From assembly GCA_017463035.1 (NCBI GenBank), contig JAFTPY010000072.1:1-12151 (forward strand): a stretch of DNA of 12,151 nucleotides. Direction: 5' to 3'. Under the pieces are notes generated by a model, which saw only the letters and a program-made list of their open reading frames with translations, had not been told where the DNA came from and ran no database searches. Within the stretch, counting starts at the first letter, position 1, and every line of letters starts with the position of its first letter. Source of the DNA: Lachnospiraceae bacterium (GTDB lineage: Bacteria; Bacillota; Clostridia; Lachnospirales; Lachnospiraceae). Positions 6,401 to 12,151 of the stretch are shown piece by piece. The translations under genes and the position numbers were made by a program.

Positions 6401-8590
6401 TCAAACTTCCACAATATGAATCAATTTTCCCTTATAATCCCCCCACATATTTCCTACCAGAATACCCGCCTGCATCAAGGTACTTCCCAAATAGGTACGG
6501 TCCTCTCCTTCGATGCGGTACTTCTTGTCCGGGCATAAGCCCTTTAGCAGAATACGTCTGGAATGGGAATTCGGTCGTCCCATAACCTGCACAAAGGTTA
6601 CCAACGCTTCGGACTTATCCTTTGCCACCACCATGTAACAGTCATACATACGATTCTCACGATAAGAGGCAATCCGGTAGTAATCTCCGGTACGCACCAG
6701 GTCGTTGTACTTGTGGTACATGGCCACCTGGTCCGGAATCATGTTTCTGTCTTCCTCCGGAATCTTCGTCACATCCAGCTCATAACCGAAGGTACCTGCC
6801 AGTGCCACATAGCCTCTGGTTTCAAACGGTGTTACGCGGCCTACCGCATGGTTCGGGCAATCACTGACATGAGCTCCCATGGCGGATAACGGATAAATCA
6901 GTGCCGTTCCCTCCTGAATGGTCAGCCGCTCAATGGCATCCGTATCGTCGGAGCACCAAATCTGTGGGCTGTAGTAAAGCATACCGGCGTCAAATCTTGC
7001 ACCGCCGCCGGAGCAGTTCTCAAGCAAAAGATGCGGGAACTCCGTTACCAGTCTCTCCTGCAGACGATACACGCCTAACACATACCTGTGATAAAGCTCG
7101 CCCTGACATTCCGCAGAAAGTGCGTAACTTCCGATGTCGGCAAGCGGACGGTTCATATCCCACTTCACATATTCGATATTGGCACTTCGTAAAATACCTG
7201 CCACTAAATCAAAGATATAGTCCTGAATCTCCGGTCGGGACATATCCAGCACATACTGATTTCTCGCAAGGCCTGCGGTTCGCCCCGGAATCTGAATGGC
7301 CCAGTCCGGGTGTGCCCGGTACAAATCGGAATCCGGACTGATCATCTCCGGCTCCAGCCAGATACCGAACTTCATGCCCAGCTTGTTCACTTCGTCTACC
7401 AAATACTTTAATCCGCCGGTCAGTTTTTCCTCGTTTACAAACCAGTCTCCCAGCGCACGGTTGTCATCAAAGCGGTTTCCGAACCAGCCGTCGTCCATGA
7501 CTAACATCTCTATACCAAGCTTGGATGCCTCTCTTGCAATCGCAAGCAGCTTCTCCGTCGTAAAATCGAAATAGGTTGCTTCCCAGTTATTAATTAAAAT
7601 CGGACGCTTCTTGTCTCTGTATTCGCCCCGAATCAAGTGGGTTCTGTATAAATCGTGGAAGGCGTGACTCATGCCGTTTAAGCCCTCTGCGGAATATACC
7701 AGCACCGCCTCCGGTGCCTGGAAACTTTCTCCCGGATTTAATTTCCAACAGAAGCCTTCCGGATTGATACCCGTCATCAAGCGTACCGTGTCAAACTGCC
7801 CCCGGTCCGCCAGAGTCAAAAAGTTACCGGAGTAAATCAAATTGATACCGTACACATCTCCCATGTCCTCAGTGGCCGTCTTGTCCAAAAGCGCCATAAA
7901 CGGATGGGTCTGATGGCCCTCTTCGCCTCGTACGGAGGACATCCCCTGGATTCCGTAATTCACAGGTGTCCTTTCCATATGACGCTCCCTCGCCCAGGAT
8001 CCGTTCAACAAAATCTTATCGTATTCTCTGTTGTCCATATCCATGGAAGCGGACATAATCCGCTCGATAAACACCGGCGCGTCGCTTTCGTTATACAACT
8101 TCACGCTTCGTACCACCGCGTCGATTCCTTCAAAAACACTGTAGGAAAGTACTGCCTTTACCTTTAACACCTTGTCGGTCAACACCAGTTCCAATGTCTC
8201 CGTATCTTCCTCACTGCCCCAGGTAGCCGGCAAACCGTCCAGGGGCTTCTTTCCTTTATAAATGTGATAGCTATCAAAGGTAAGCTGAAGGCCTCTGTGA
8301 CCACCGCAACTGCGCACCACAATAGCACTTTCGCGAAAATCTCCCACGCCGCCGGTAGGATACTCCATCGGGAAACAATCCAGGAAAGACAGCCTGTCCC
8401 TGGAATTGCTTTCCGGCGTAAACGGGTGCTCCCCCGCCCGCATCAAATACGTCACATCGTCCTCGCCCAGCTTCTTACCGAAATAGGCATGTCCCACAAA
8501 GCCTTCCGCATCCGCAATGCCGATGACGTAAGAAACTGCCTTCGTGTCTAATTGAAAACTCTTTGCTTGCTCATTGTATTGAATCGCCAT
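6401..8590 (-). CDS. GH36 alpha-galactosidase (AgaA/AgaB-like)
   Basis: 729 aa from the chosen start, the same length as Geobacillus stearothermophilus AgaA/AgaB, and key residues fall on the same numbers. Asp478 in YVKWDMNR is the nucleophile, Asp548 in WCSDDTDAIERL the acid/base, and Trp336 in NNWEATYF lines the active site. Residue 355 is Ala. Other GH36 landmarks are MDDGWFGNR (365-373), GIWLEPEM (409-416) and ENCSGGGARFD (524-534). It should hydrolyse terminal alpha-1,6-galactose from melibiose, raffinose or stachyose with retention. No signal peptide, so cytoplasmic. The ATG at 8590 has AGGAG 9 nt upstream and gives the family's usual MAIxYNE start; ATGs at 8596 and 8611 are too close to that site or upstream of it. 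No transporter or repressor is adjacent. No convincing promoter was found in the 102-bp gap after the DAHP synthase gene, so readthrough is possible. Confidence 0.94.
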   Translation of the reverse strand: MAIQYNEQAKSFQLDTKAVSYVIGIADAEGFVGHAYFGKKLGEDDVTYLMRAGEHPFTPESNSRDRLSFLDCFPMEYPTGGVGDFRESAIVVRSCGGHRGLQLTFDSYHIYKGKKPLDGLPATWGSEEDTETLELVLTDKVLKVKAVLSYSVFEGIDAVVRSVKLYNESDAPVFIERIMSASMDMDNREYDKILLNGSWARERHMERTPVNYGIQGMSSVRGEEGHQTHPFMALLDKTATEDMGDVYGINLIYSGNFLTLADRGQFDTVRLMTGINPEGFCWKLNPGESFQAPEAVLVYSAEGLNGMSHAFHDLYRTHLIRGEYRDKKRPILINNWEATYFDFTTEKLLAIAREASKLGIEMLVMDDGWFGNRFDDNRALGDWFVNEEKLTGGLKYLVDEVNKLGMKFGIWLEPEMISPDSDLYRAHPDWAIQIPGRTAGLARNQYVLDMSRPEIQDYIFDLVAGILRSANIEYVKWDMNRPLADIGSYALSAECQGELYHRYVLGVYRLQERLVTEFPHLLLENCSGGGARFDAGMLYYSPQIWCSDDTDAIERLTIQEGTALIYPLSAMGAHVSDCPNHAVGRVTPFETRGYVALAGTFGYELDVTKIPEEDRNMIPDQVAMYHKYNDLVRTGDYYRIASYRENRMYDCYMVVAKDKSEALVTFVQVMGRPNSHSRRILLKGLCPDKKYRIEGEDRTYLGSTLMQAGILVGNMWGDYKGKLIHIVEV

Positions 8591-8692
8591 ACGCATTCTC
8601 TCCTGTTTCATTAGATTTTACACTGTTACTCTTGCGGTCACTCCCCGAATAACCTCGCACACGTTCATTGCCTGTACTTTTCCGTCAAACCA

Positions 8693-9721
8693 TCAAAGCT
8701 TCTCCGCAATATCCAAAATTAACCGCTCGGTCTTTTCCCAACCGAGGCACGGGTCCGTAATGGATTTGCCGAATACGTGCTCTCCTACCGCCTGGGCGCC
8801 GTCCTCCAGATAACTTTCAATCATCAGACCCTTGACCAGACGCTTGATGCCTGCATTCTGGTTCCGGCTGTGCACCACGTCCTTGGCAATTCGAATCTGC
8901 TCCAAATACTTCTTGCCGGAATTGTTATGATTGGTGTCTACAATCACCGACGGATTCACAAGTCCCGTTTTCTCGTAAAGCTCTTCCACCCGAAGCAAAT
9001 CCTCATAATGGTAATTGGATATACTTCTTCCGGCATAATCCACGTATCCCCGTAAGATTGCGTGGGCATACGGATTTCCCTCGCTGGTCACCTCCCAGCC
9101 GCGATAGAGGAAGGTATGACCGGACTGGGCCGCCGCAATGGAATTCATCATAACCACCAAATCTCCGCCGGTGGGATTCTTCATACCTACCGGTGTTTCC
9201 AACCCGCTGGCCGTCAGCCGATGCTGCTGATTTTCCACCGAACGGGCACCTACCGCATTGTAGGCAAGAATATCGGAAAGATACCGGTAATTCTCCGGAT
9301 AAAGCATCTCATCCGCACAAGTGTAATCATAGTCCCGAAGCGCCGCCAAATGAAGCTCACGGATGGCAACGATACCCTTGTACATGTCCGGCTTTTCCTC
9401 CGGGTCCGGCTGATGCAACATGCCCTTATAGCCCTGGCCGTTGGTTCTCGGCTTGTTGGTGTAAATTCTCGGAATGATAATGATCTTGTCCGAAACCTGC
9501 TCCTCAATCCGTCGCAATCTCGAAATATACTCCAACACCGGTTCGCTGTGGTCCGCGGAACACGGCCCGATGACAAGAATAAACTTGTCCAAGCTGCCGT
9601 CAAACACCGCCCGGATGCTGGCATCACGCTCCGCCTTCACCTGCTCCATGCGCTCGGTCAGCGGAAACTCTTTCTTCACTTCCTGCGGAATCGGAAGCTT
9701 TCTATGGAAATTCATTTGCAT
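8693..9721 (-). CDS. aroF: 3-deoxy-7-phosphoheptulonate (DAHP) synthase, class I
   Basis: 342 aa, usual length for the class I alpha (AroF/G/H) type. It condenses phosphoenolpyruvate and erythrose 4-phosphate to DAHP, the first step of the shikimate pathway, in the cytoplasm. Motifs are IGPCSADH (51-58), NKPRTNGQGYKG (89-100), NPTGGD (182-187) and VDTNHNNSGKKY (261-272). The expected metal ligands are all present: Cys54, His265, Glu302 in MIESYLEDG and Asp323 in ITDPCLGW. The N-terminal extension before the barrel is the region that carries aromatic amino acid feedback control in E. coli enzymes; which amino acid applies here cannot be told. The ATG at 9721 has GAGGG 7 nt upstream; the ATG at 9715 is less well placed. 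The gene has a near-consensus promoter. No other aromatic pathway genes are nearby, so it appears to be a stand-alone entry-step gene. The symbol is generic among aroF/aroG/aroH. Confidence 0.94.
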   Translation of the reverse strand: MQMNFHRKLPIPQEVKKEFPLTERMEQVKAERDASIRAVFDGSLDKFILVIGPCSADHSEPVLEYISRLRRIEEQVSDKIIIIPRIYTNKPRTNGQGYKGMLHQPDPEEKPDMYKGIVAIRELHLAALRDYDYTCADEMLYPENYRYLSDILAYNAVGARSVENQQHRLTASGLETPVGMKNPTGGDLVVMMNSIAAAQSGHTFLYRGWEVTSEGNPYAHAILRGYVDYAGRSISNYHYEDLLRVEELYEKTGLVNPSVIVDTNHNNSGKKYLEQIRIAKDVVHSRNQNAGIKRLVKGLMIESYLEDGAQAVGEHVFGKSITDPCLGWEKTERLILDIAEKL

Positions 9722-9794
9722 GTTTGTACCCTCTGCTTTCTGTAAAATCTATGGGAAACTACATCCTCTGTTTCGTGCATTCTTCACTGTATTT

Positions 9795-9823
9795 ATTATA
9801 ATATCGTACCGGTGTTTTTTCAA
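9795..9823 (-). promoter_or_regulatory. Strong promoter of the DAHP synthase gene
   Basis: TTGAAA (9823-9818), exactly 17 bp, then TATAAT (9800-9795): the closest match to consensus in the window. It lies directly after the terminator of the upstream gene and gives a leader of about 65 nt. Confidence 0.82.
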
Positions 9824-9840
9824 GGAGAGAATCCATAGAA

Positions 9841-9882
9841 GAAAAAGTCCTCCCTCAAAACGGTTACGCTTCGAGAGAGGAC
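9841..9882 (-). terminator. Intrinsic terminator of the desulfoferrodoxin gene
   Basis: On the minus strand GTCCTCTCTCGAAGCG (9882-9867), loop TAAC, then CGTTTTGAGGGAGGAC (9862-9847). This makes a continuous 16-bp stem with three G-U pairs, followed by TTTTTC. It begins 12 nt after the stop codon. Confidence 0.88.
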
Positions 9883-9894
9883 CGGATGTTTTCC

Positions 9895-10266
9895 TTATTC
9901 GCTTTTCCATAAACCATGTATATTACAATATTCATACGCCGCAACAAACTCGTCTCCGGCCGCAAGTTTAAACTCTGCCTTCGGCTTATCTGTATACTCC
10001 AGCTTTACTCTCTGGCTTCCCTTTGCTGTTTCAATCGCAATCCACCGGATATAATGAGACTCTGACATCGGATGCTCAACCGCGCCCACTTCCACGGTAA
10101 CCGTATCGCCGTCGATTGTCACAACAGGTACATGCTTTTCCTGTGCTCCGTCACTTGTTCCCGGTACAAGCTCTATCATATCCTGACCGCAACACTCAAC
10201 GCTTACACCGCTGTCATTTAAGAATTCAATCACATTGCCGCAATGTTCACAAAAATAAAACTTCAT
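9895..10266 (-). CDS. dfx: Desulfoferrodoxin (two-iron superoxide reductase)
   Basis: 123 aa. The N-terminal desulforedoxin-like domain has all four iron ligands, Cys6, Cys9, Cys25 and Cys26 (FCEHCG ... ECCG). The C-terminal superoxide reductase domain has the complete catalytic iron site: His45 in EKHVPV, His65 in EHPM, His71 in SHYI, and Cys114 and His117 in CNIHGLW. The catalytic-loop Lys44 is present as well. The enzyme reduces superoxide to hydrogen peroxide in the cytoplasm using reduced rubredoxin or similar, without making oxygen, as is typical for anaerobes. AGGAGG lies 9 nt before the ATG; an ATG inside that gap is followed at once by a stop. The gene is 118 bp downstream of the second GyrI-like gene. 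The gap holds a structured element (10345-10380) but no clear promoter, so it may be the last gene of that operon. Confidence 0.95.
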   Translation of the reverse strand: MKFYFCEHCGNVIEFLNDSGVSVECCGQDMIELVPGTSDGAQEKHVPVVTIDGDTVTVEVGAVEHPMSESHYIRWIAIETAKGSQRVKLEYTDKPKAEFKLAAGDEFVAAYEYCNIHGLWKSE

Positions 10267-10344
10267 CGAATCATACCTCCTATACGAACAGTATTTCTCG
10301 TGAATTCCAAAATATACATGCTACATGTCACACAGCCTTATCCG

Positions 10345-10380
10345 TACATGAATCGCTCACGTATCGGGGTTTGTATCACC
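10345..10380 (-). promoter_or_regulatory. Structured leader element B upstream of desulfoferrodoxin
   Basis: On the minus strand this starts GGTGATACAAACCCC only 4 nt after the stop codon of the second GyrI-like gene. It runs into a 7-bp hairpin TACGTGA-GCGAT-TCATGTA (10363-10345). Over 33 nt it matches the start of element A (11986-11954) at about 24 positions. The stem changes between copies while pairing is kept, and the loop core GCGA is constant. Its placement in the dfx leader suggests a cis-acting RNA. No family was recognised. Confidence 0.5.
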
Positions 10381-10384
10381 GCAA

Positions 10385-10870
10385 CTAATCCTCTATCGAA
10401 ATCCCGTAATCCAAAATCACATTTCCCGCTTCATCCGGGGTTGTAAAGCGCGGACAATTGTACCGTTCAAAACACCAGTCGTCCTCTTTTCTCTTTAATC
10501 CAAGGGACTTCAGCTCTTCCAAACACATCTCATGGGTCTCCATGGAATAAAAATCGCCGCTGCCCTCTTTGTCGTACAAATAACACACCGCATACTCCAA
10601 GGCTTCCATATCCACAAAATCAAAGCCCTCCGGAACCTCGGTATCCACCGGAAAGAACATTCCGATCCAATACTCCGGCATTCCGTCCACAATATGCACC
10701 GCCCCGATGTACGCATCCCCGTTCATCGGGAGGCGCTCCTTTTGCTCCAACACCGAAAACCAATCCTTCTGCCACCACTCCCCCCAATTCGGACCATGCT
10801 CGTACTTCTTTCCGATTAACCGGACAGCCGGGAAACTCTCGCGCTTTACTTCTAAAATCTTTACTGCCAT
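10385..10870 (-). CDS. GyrI-like small-molecule-binding domain protein (second copy)
   Basis: 161 aa, a stand-alone effector-binding domain of the GyrI/AraC-C-terminal/BmrR type with no DNA-binding domain attached. Fold cues are the N-terminal FPAVRLIGKKYEHG strand, YIGAVHIVDGMPEYWIGMFF (54-73), YAVCYLYDKEGSGDF, and the acidic C-terminus VILDYGISIED. Some stand-alone GyrI-like proteins sequester or hydrolyse DNA-alkylating drugs, others bind ligands or gyrase; the activity here is unknown. GGAGG is 9 nt before the ATG. It is 18 nt downstream of the YjbR-like gene and in the same direction, so the three genes surely form one operon. It is divergent in sequence from the first GyrI-like gene, so this is not a recent tandem duplication. 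Confidence 0.75.
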   Translation of the reverse strand: MAVKILEVKRESFPAVRLIGKKYEHGPNWGEWWQKDWFSVLEQKERLPMNGDAYIGAVHIVDGMPEYWIGMFFPVDTEVPEGFDFVDMEALEYAVCYLYDKEGSGDFYSMETHEMCLEELKSLGLKRKEDDWCFERYNCPRFTTPDEAGNVILDYGISIED

Positions 10871-10888
10871 GTGTGATACCTCCTCGTA

Positions 10889-11266
10889 TTATAAAGTGTC
10901 TTGCTCTTCTCTGATTCGATTTCGGTCTTTCTTGCTCAACTTAGAAAGCACCGTGTCATAGGCCAAATCAATCATGTTCAACAACTCATCGTCCGGAAAA
11001 TCATCCAAATAAATCGTATTCCAATAGGGTTGCTGCACCGGCGGGCAATGATACCCTCTGACCACCTTTCCCGGATACACCTCTCTGTAAAACTGCCCTG
11101 CGTCCGCGGTGCACTTGAGCGTAATTTTAAAGTCGTGTTCGTAGGGATAAAGCTGCGCAAAAATCTTTCCACTCAGTTTATAGCAGATAGGGACATCTCC
11201 GAAGGGAAAATCCTCGGTAGCGTAAGGCTTGCTTTTACAGTAGGTCTTTATTGCTTCAGATTTCAT
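10889..11266 (-). CDS. MmcQ/YjbR family protein
   Basis: 125 aa, the full usual length of the MmcQ/YjbR (CyaY-like fold) family. Recognisable features are the N-terminal KSEAIKTYCKSKPYATEDFP, the ICYKLSGKIFAQLYP strand pair (27-41) and PYWNTIYLDDFPDDELLNMI (80-99). A basic/acidic tail follows (SKLSKKDRNRIREEQ). Members are annotated as DNA-binding on the basis of fold and surface; the role is not well established. The family name comes partly from a gene in the mitomycin cluster. AAGGAG lies 6 nt upstream of the ATG. It sits between two GyrI-like genes with 17- and 18-nt gaps, indicating co-translation and perhaps a shared role in coping with a small toxic molecule. Confidence 0.85.
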   Translation of the reverse strand: MKSEAIKTYCKSKPYATEDFPFGDVPICYKLSGKIFAQLYPYEHDFKITLKCTADAGQFYREVYPGKVVRGYHCPPVQQPYWNTIYLDDFPDDELLNMIDLAYDTVLSKLSKKDRNRIREEQDTL

Positions 11267-11283
11267 GCGTCACTCCTTTATTC

Positions 11284-11748
11284 CTACAATCTCCCAATCG
11301 GGAAAAACATAAAGTTTTTTCCGGTCTCCGGACAGGTAAAATCATGCACCGCACCGACCAACGAAATTTGATTCTCGTCCATGTACTTTATCACCTGAGG
11401 GAAGGTATCTCCCCCTTCGCATTCCACCCAAAGATACTCATAACCCGGAATTACCCACTTGGTCCAGCCTGCCGGTGCCTCGGCGTCCTCCACGCACTCC
11501 ACTCCGGCCAAATAAAGCCCCTTGGTAAAACCGTCTTCCCATGGCAAAAAGGAACGGGACATATCCGACATAGCTCCCCAAATCCCAAGAGGGTTCCCTT
11601 CCTCATCTTTCTTTGCCAAATCCGCAACTTCGTTAAAATGACCGTTGGCGTCAGCCCATAACTTTTGAATGAAGCCTTCTCCGTCCGTGGTTGCGCCCTC
11701 TTTTCCGATAACAACAAAAGAAGACTTTGTGCATCTGTTTATCTCCAT
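11284..11748 (-). CDS. GyrI-like effector-binding domain protein (first copy)
   Basis: 154 aa, a stand-alone GyrI-like domain. Typical elements are the opening strand SFVVIGKEGATT, IQKLWADANGHFNEVADLAKK (helix, ~27-47), LGIWGAMSDMS (54-64), YLAGVECVEDAEAPAGWTK, and the closing catalytic/ligand-side strand EYLWVECEG. No DNA-binding domain is attached. The start at 11748 is chosen because GGAGG (11761-11757) lies 8 nt upstream; in-frame ATGs at 11754, 11763, 11772 and 11775 overlap or precede that site. First gene of the gyrI-yjbR-gyrI operon, with its own promoter at 11834-11806 and the structured element A upstream. Relatives bind xenobiotics or hydrolyse cyclopropanoid DNA alkylators; the ligand here is unknown. 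Confidence 0.78.
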   Translation of the reverse strand: MEINRCTKSSFVVIGKEGATTDGEGFIQKLWADANGHFNEVADLAKKDEEGNPLGIWGAMSDMSRSFLPWEDGFTKGLYLAGVECVEDAEAPAGWTKWVIPGYEYLWVECEGGDTFPQVIKYMDENQISLVGAVHDFTCPETGKNFMFFPIGRL

Positions 11749-11805
11749 TTTCATATCCTCCATATAGTACATCAATCAATCGAATGTATGTTCTTATTTG
11801 ATTAT

Positions 11806-11834
11806 ATCATAGCATATTATTTGAGAATTAGCAA
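11806..11834 (-). promoter_or_regulatory. Promoter of the GyrI/YjbR operon
   Basis: TTGCTA (11834-11829), 17 bp, TATGAT (11811-11806), about 58 bp upstream of the first start codon. It lies downstream of the terminator at 11899-11862, so the operon can be transcribed independently of element A. Confidence 0.6.
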
Positions 11835-11861
11835 TAGGTTTTCGCAGAAATCACGGGAAAA

Positions 11862-11899
11862 CTTAAACAAAAATAAGCAGCCGCATCTACGACTGCTTA
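11862..11899 (-). terminator. Intrinsic terminator ending structured RNA A
   Basis: TAAGCAGTCG (11899-11890), loop TAGATG, CGGCTGCTTA (11883-11874): a 10-bp stem with one G-U pair, then TTTTTGTTT. Confidence 0.85.
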
Positions 11900-11990
11900 C
11901 CCGCTAGTGGGATATTTGGATTAGGGCACTCCCCAAGCATCCCAACGGCCAATATGACTCGCTCATTTGTAGGGCTGTGCATCACCTTCT
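11866..11990 (-). ncRNA. Candidate structured RNA / leader element A
   Basis: A ~125-nt stretch bounded by a good promoter (12025-11997) and an intrinsic terminator (11899-11862), with no ORF of its own. From the 5' end it shows: GGTGATGCACAGCCC; a hairpin CAA-ATGA-GCGAG-TCAT-A-TTG (11969-11950, one bulge); a 6-bp stem TTGGGG-AGTG-CCCTAA enclosed by TGGGAT/ATCCCA; then a CCC-N6-GGG alternative stem that competes with the enclosing stem; then the terminator. Competing stems ahead of a terminator are typical of riboswitches and attenuators. Its first 33 nt resemble element B in the dfx leader. Not recognised as tRNA, SRP RNA, 6S RNA, tmRNA, or any riboswitch class I could recall. It could be an independent small RNA or a leader of the GyrI/YjbR operon. 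Confidence 0.55.
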
Positions 11991-11996
11991 ATGGAT

Positions 11997-12025
11997 AGTA
12001 TACTATCAAGTTTCCTGTTCATCAA
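11997..12025 (-). promoter_or_regulatory. Promoter of structured RNA A
   Basis: TTGATG (12025-12020), 17 bp, TATACT (12002-11997). The -10 sits inside the perfect 14-bp palindrome GATAGTATACTATC (11994-12007), and the -35 overlaps the stop codon of the small upstream ORF. Confidence 0.65.
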
Positions 12026-12117
12026 CCTATTTTCTTTTGATTTGTGTCACCAGCGGTGTCATAATTTTTCATAGAGTATTCTTTTACCTTAACAGCATTT
12101 GCAGTCGGTCTCAACAT
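12022..12117 (-). CDS. Small ORF, 31 codons, unrecognised
   Basis: The peptide begins MLRPTANAVKVKEYS and ends MKNYDTAGDTNQKKIG. Translation support is good: AGGAGG 7 nt before the ATG, with an in-frame stop just upstream, so it is not the tail of a longer gene. It is hydrophilic and net basic, with no cysteine, signal peptide or membrane segment, so it does not look like a type I toxin or a cysteine-based RiPP precursor. It ends within the -35 of the promoter for structured RNA A, so a transcript started further upstream would cover both. It could be a genuine small protein, a signalling or precursor peptide, or the surviving start of a broken gene. No family was recognised. Confidence 0.5.
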   Translation of the reverse strand: MLRPTANAVKVKEYSMKNYDTAGDTNQKKIG

Positions 12118-12151
12118 TGCGGACACCTCCTACTTCAACCGATAAGTTCTA

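Noticed and set aside
9062..9745. 227-codon plus-strand ORF opposite the DAHP synthase gene
   Set aside because: It lies wholly antisense to a complete enzyme gene with all catalytic motifs; its protein has no recognisable domain and a composition typical of a shadow frame.
9712..9780. 22-codon ORF in the DAHP synthase leader overlapping its start, containing adjacent Phe-Tyr
   Set aside because: Considered as an aromatic amino acid leader peptide, but it starts about 9 nt from the predicted transcription start without a ribosome binding site, has only one Phe-Tyr pair, and no attenuator hairpins follow.
11866..11990. Known housekeeping RNA (6S, SRP RNA, tmRNA, tRNA) at the RNA A locus
   Set aside because: It lacks the SRP GGAAGGAAGC-type loop, the long 6S bubble duplex, a tRNA T-arm and the tmRNA resume codon/tag features.
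1..12151. CRISPR array, insertion sequence or prophage
   Set aside because: No regularly spaced repeats, transposase, integrase or phage structural genes were found anywhere in the window.

Overview
The window looks like chromosomal DNA of an anaerobic Gram-positive gut-type bacterium, most likely a Lachnospiraceae-like clostridium. The reasons are strong AGGAGG-type ribosome binding sites 5-9 nt before starts, sigma-A-like promoters, several glycoside hydrolases, a two-iron desulfoferrodoxin (typical of anaerobes), and clostridial-style AIM24, patatin and XRE proteins. The taxonomic call is inference. All twelve supported genes lie on the minus strand; long plus-strand ORFs are antisense shadows.

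Read in the direction of transcription (right to left), the right end holds a 31-codon ORF with a very good ribosome binding site (12117-12022). Next come a well-formed promoter and a structured ~125-nt RNA ending in an intrinsic terminator (about 11990-11866). Then follows a tight three-gene operon: GyrI-like protein, MmcQ/YjbR-like protein, second GyrI-like protein (11748-10385). A desulfoferrodoxin gene follows (10266-9895), closed by a 16-bp terminator. The leader between the second GyrI-like gene and the desulfoferrodoxin carries a 33-nt element related to the start of the structured RNA, including a hairpin preserved by compensatory changes. This pair of leader elements is the best candidate here for something undescribed.

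The middle of the window has a class I DAHP synthase with a near-consensus promoter (9721-8693), a cytoplasmic GH36 alpha-galactosidase (8590-6401) and an XRE regulator with a long helical C-terminal domain (6098-5073). A patatin-like phospholipase follows (probable GTG start at 4831), whose 5' leader contains an intrinsic terminator about 40 nt after the predicted transcription start. Next is an AIM24/TIGR00266 protein (3798-3121).

The left end carries a cytoplasmic GH43 enzyme (3043-2114) with its own promoter and terminator, and a GH97 lipoprotein (1819 to beyond base 1). The GH97 keeps the Asp expected of retaining alpha-galactosidase-type members. With GH36 it suggests use of alpha-galactosides: outer-face cleavage by GH97 and intracellular hydrolysis by GH36. 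GH43 handles an arabinose- or xylose-type linkage. No sugar transporter is visible in the window.
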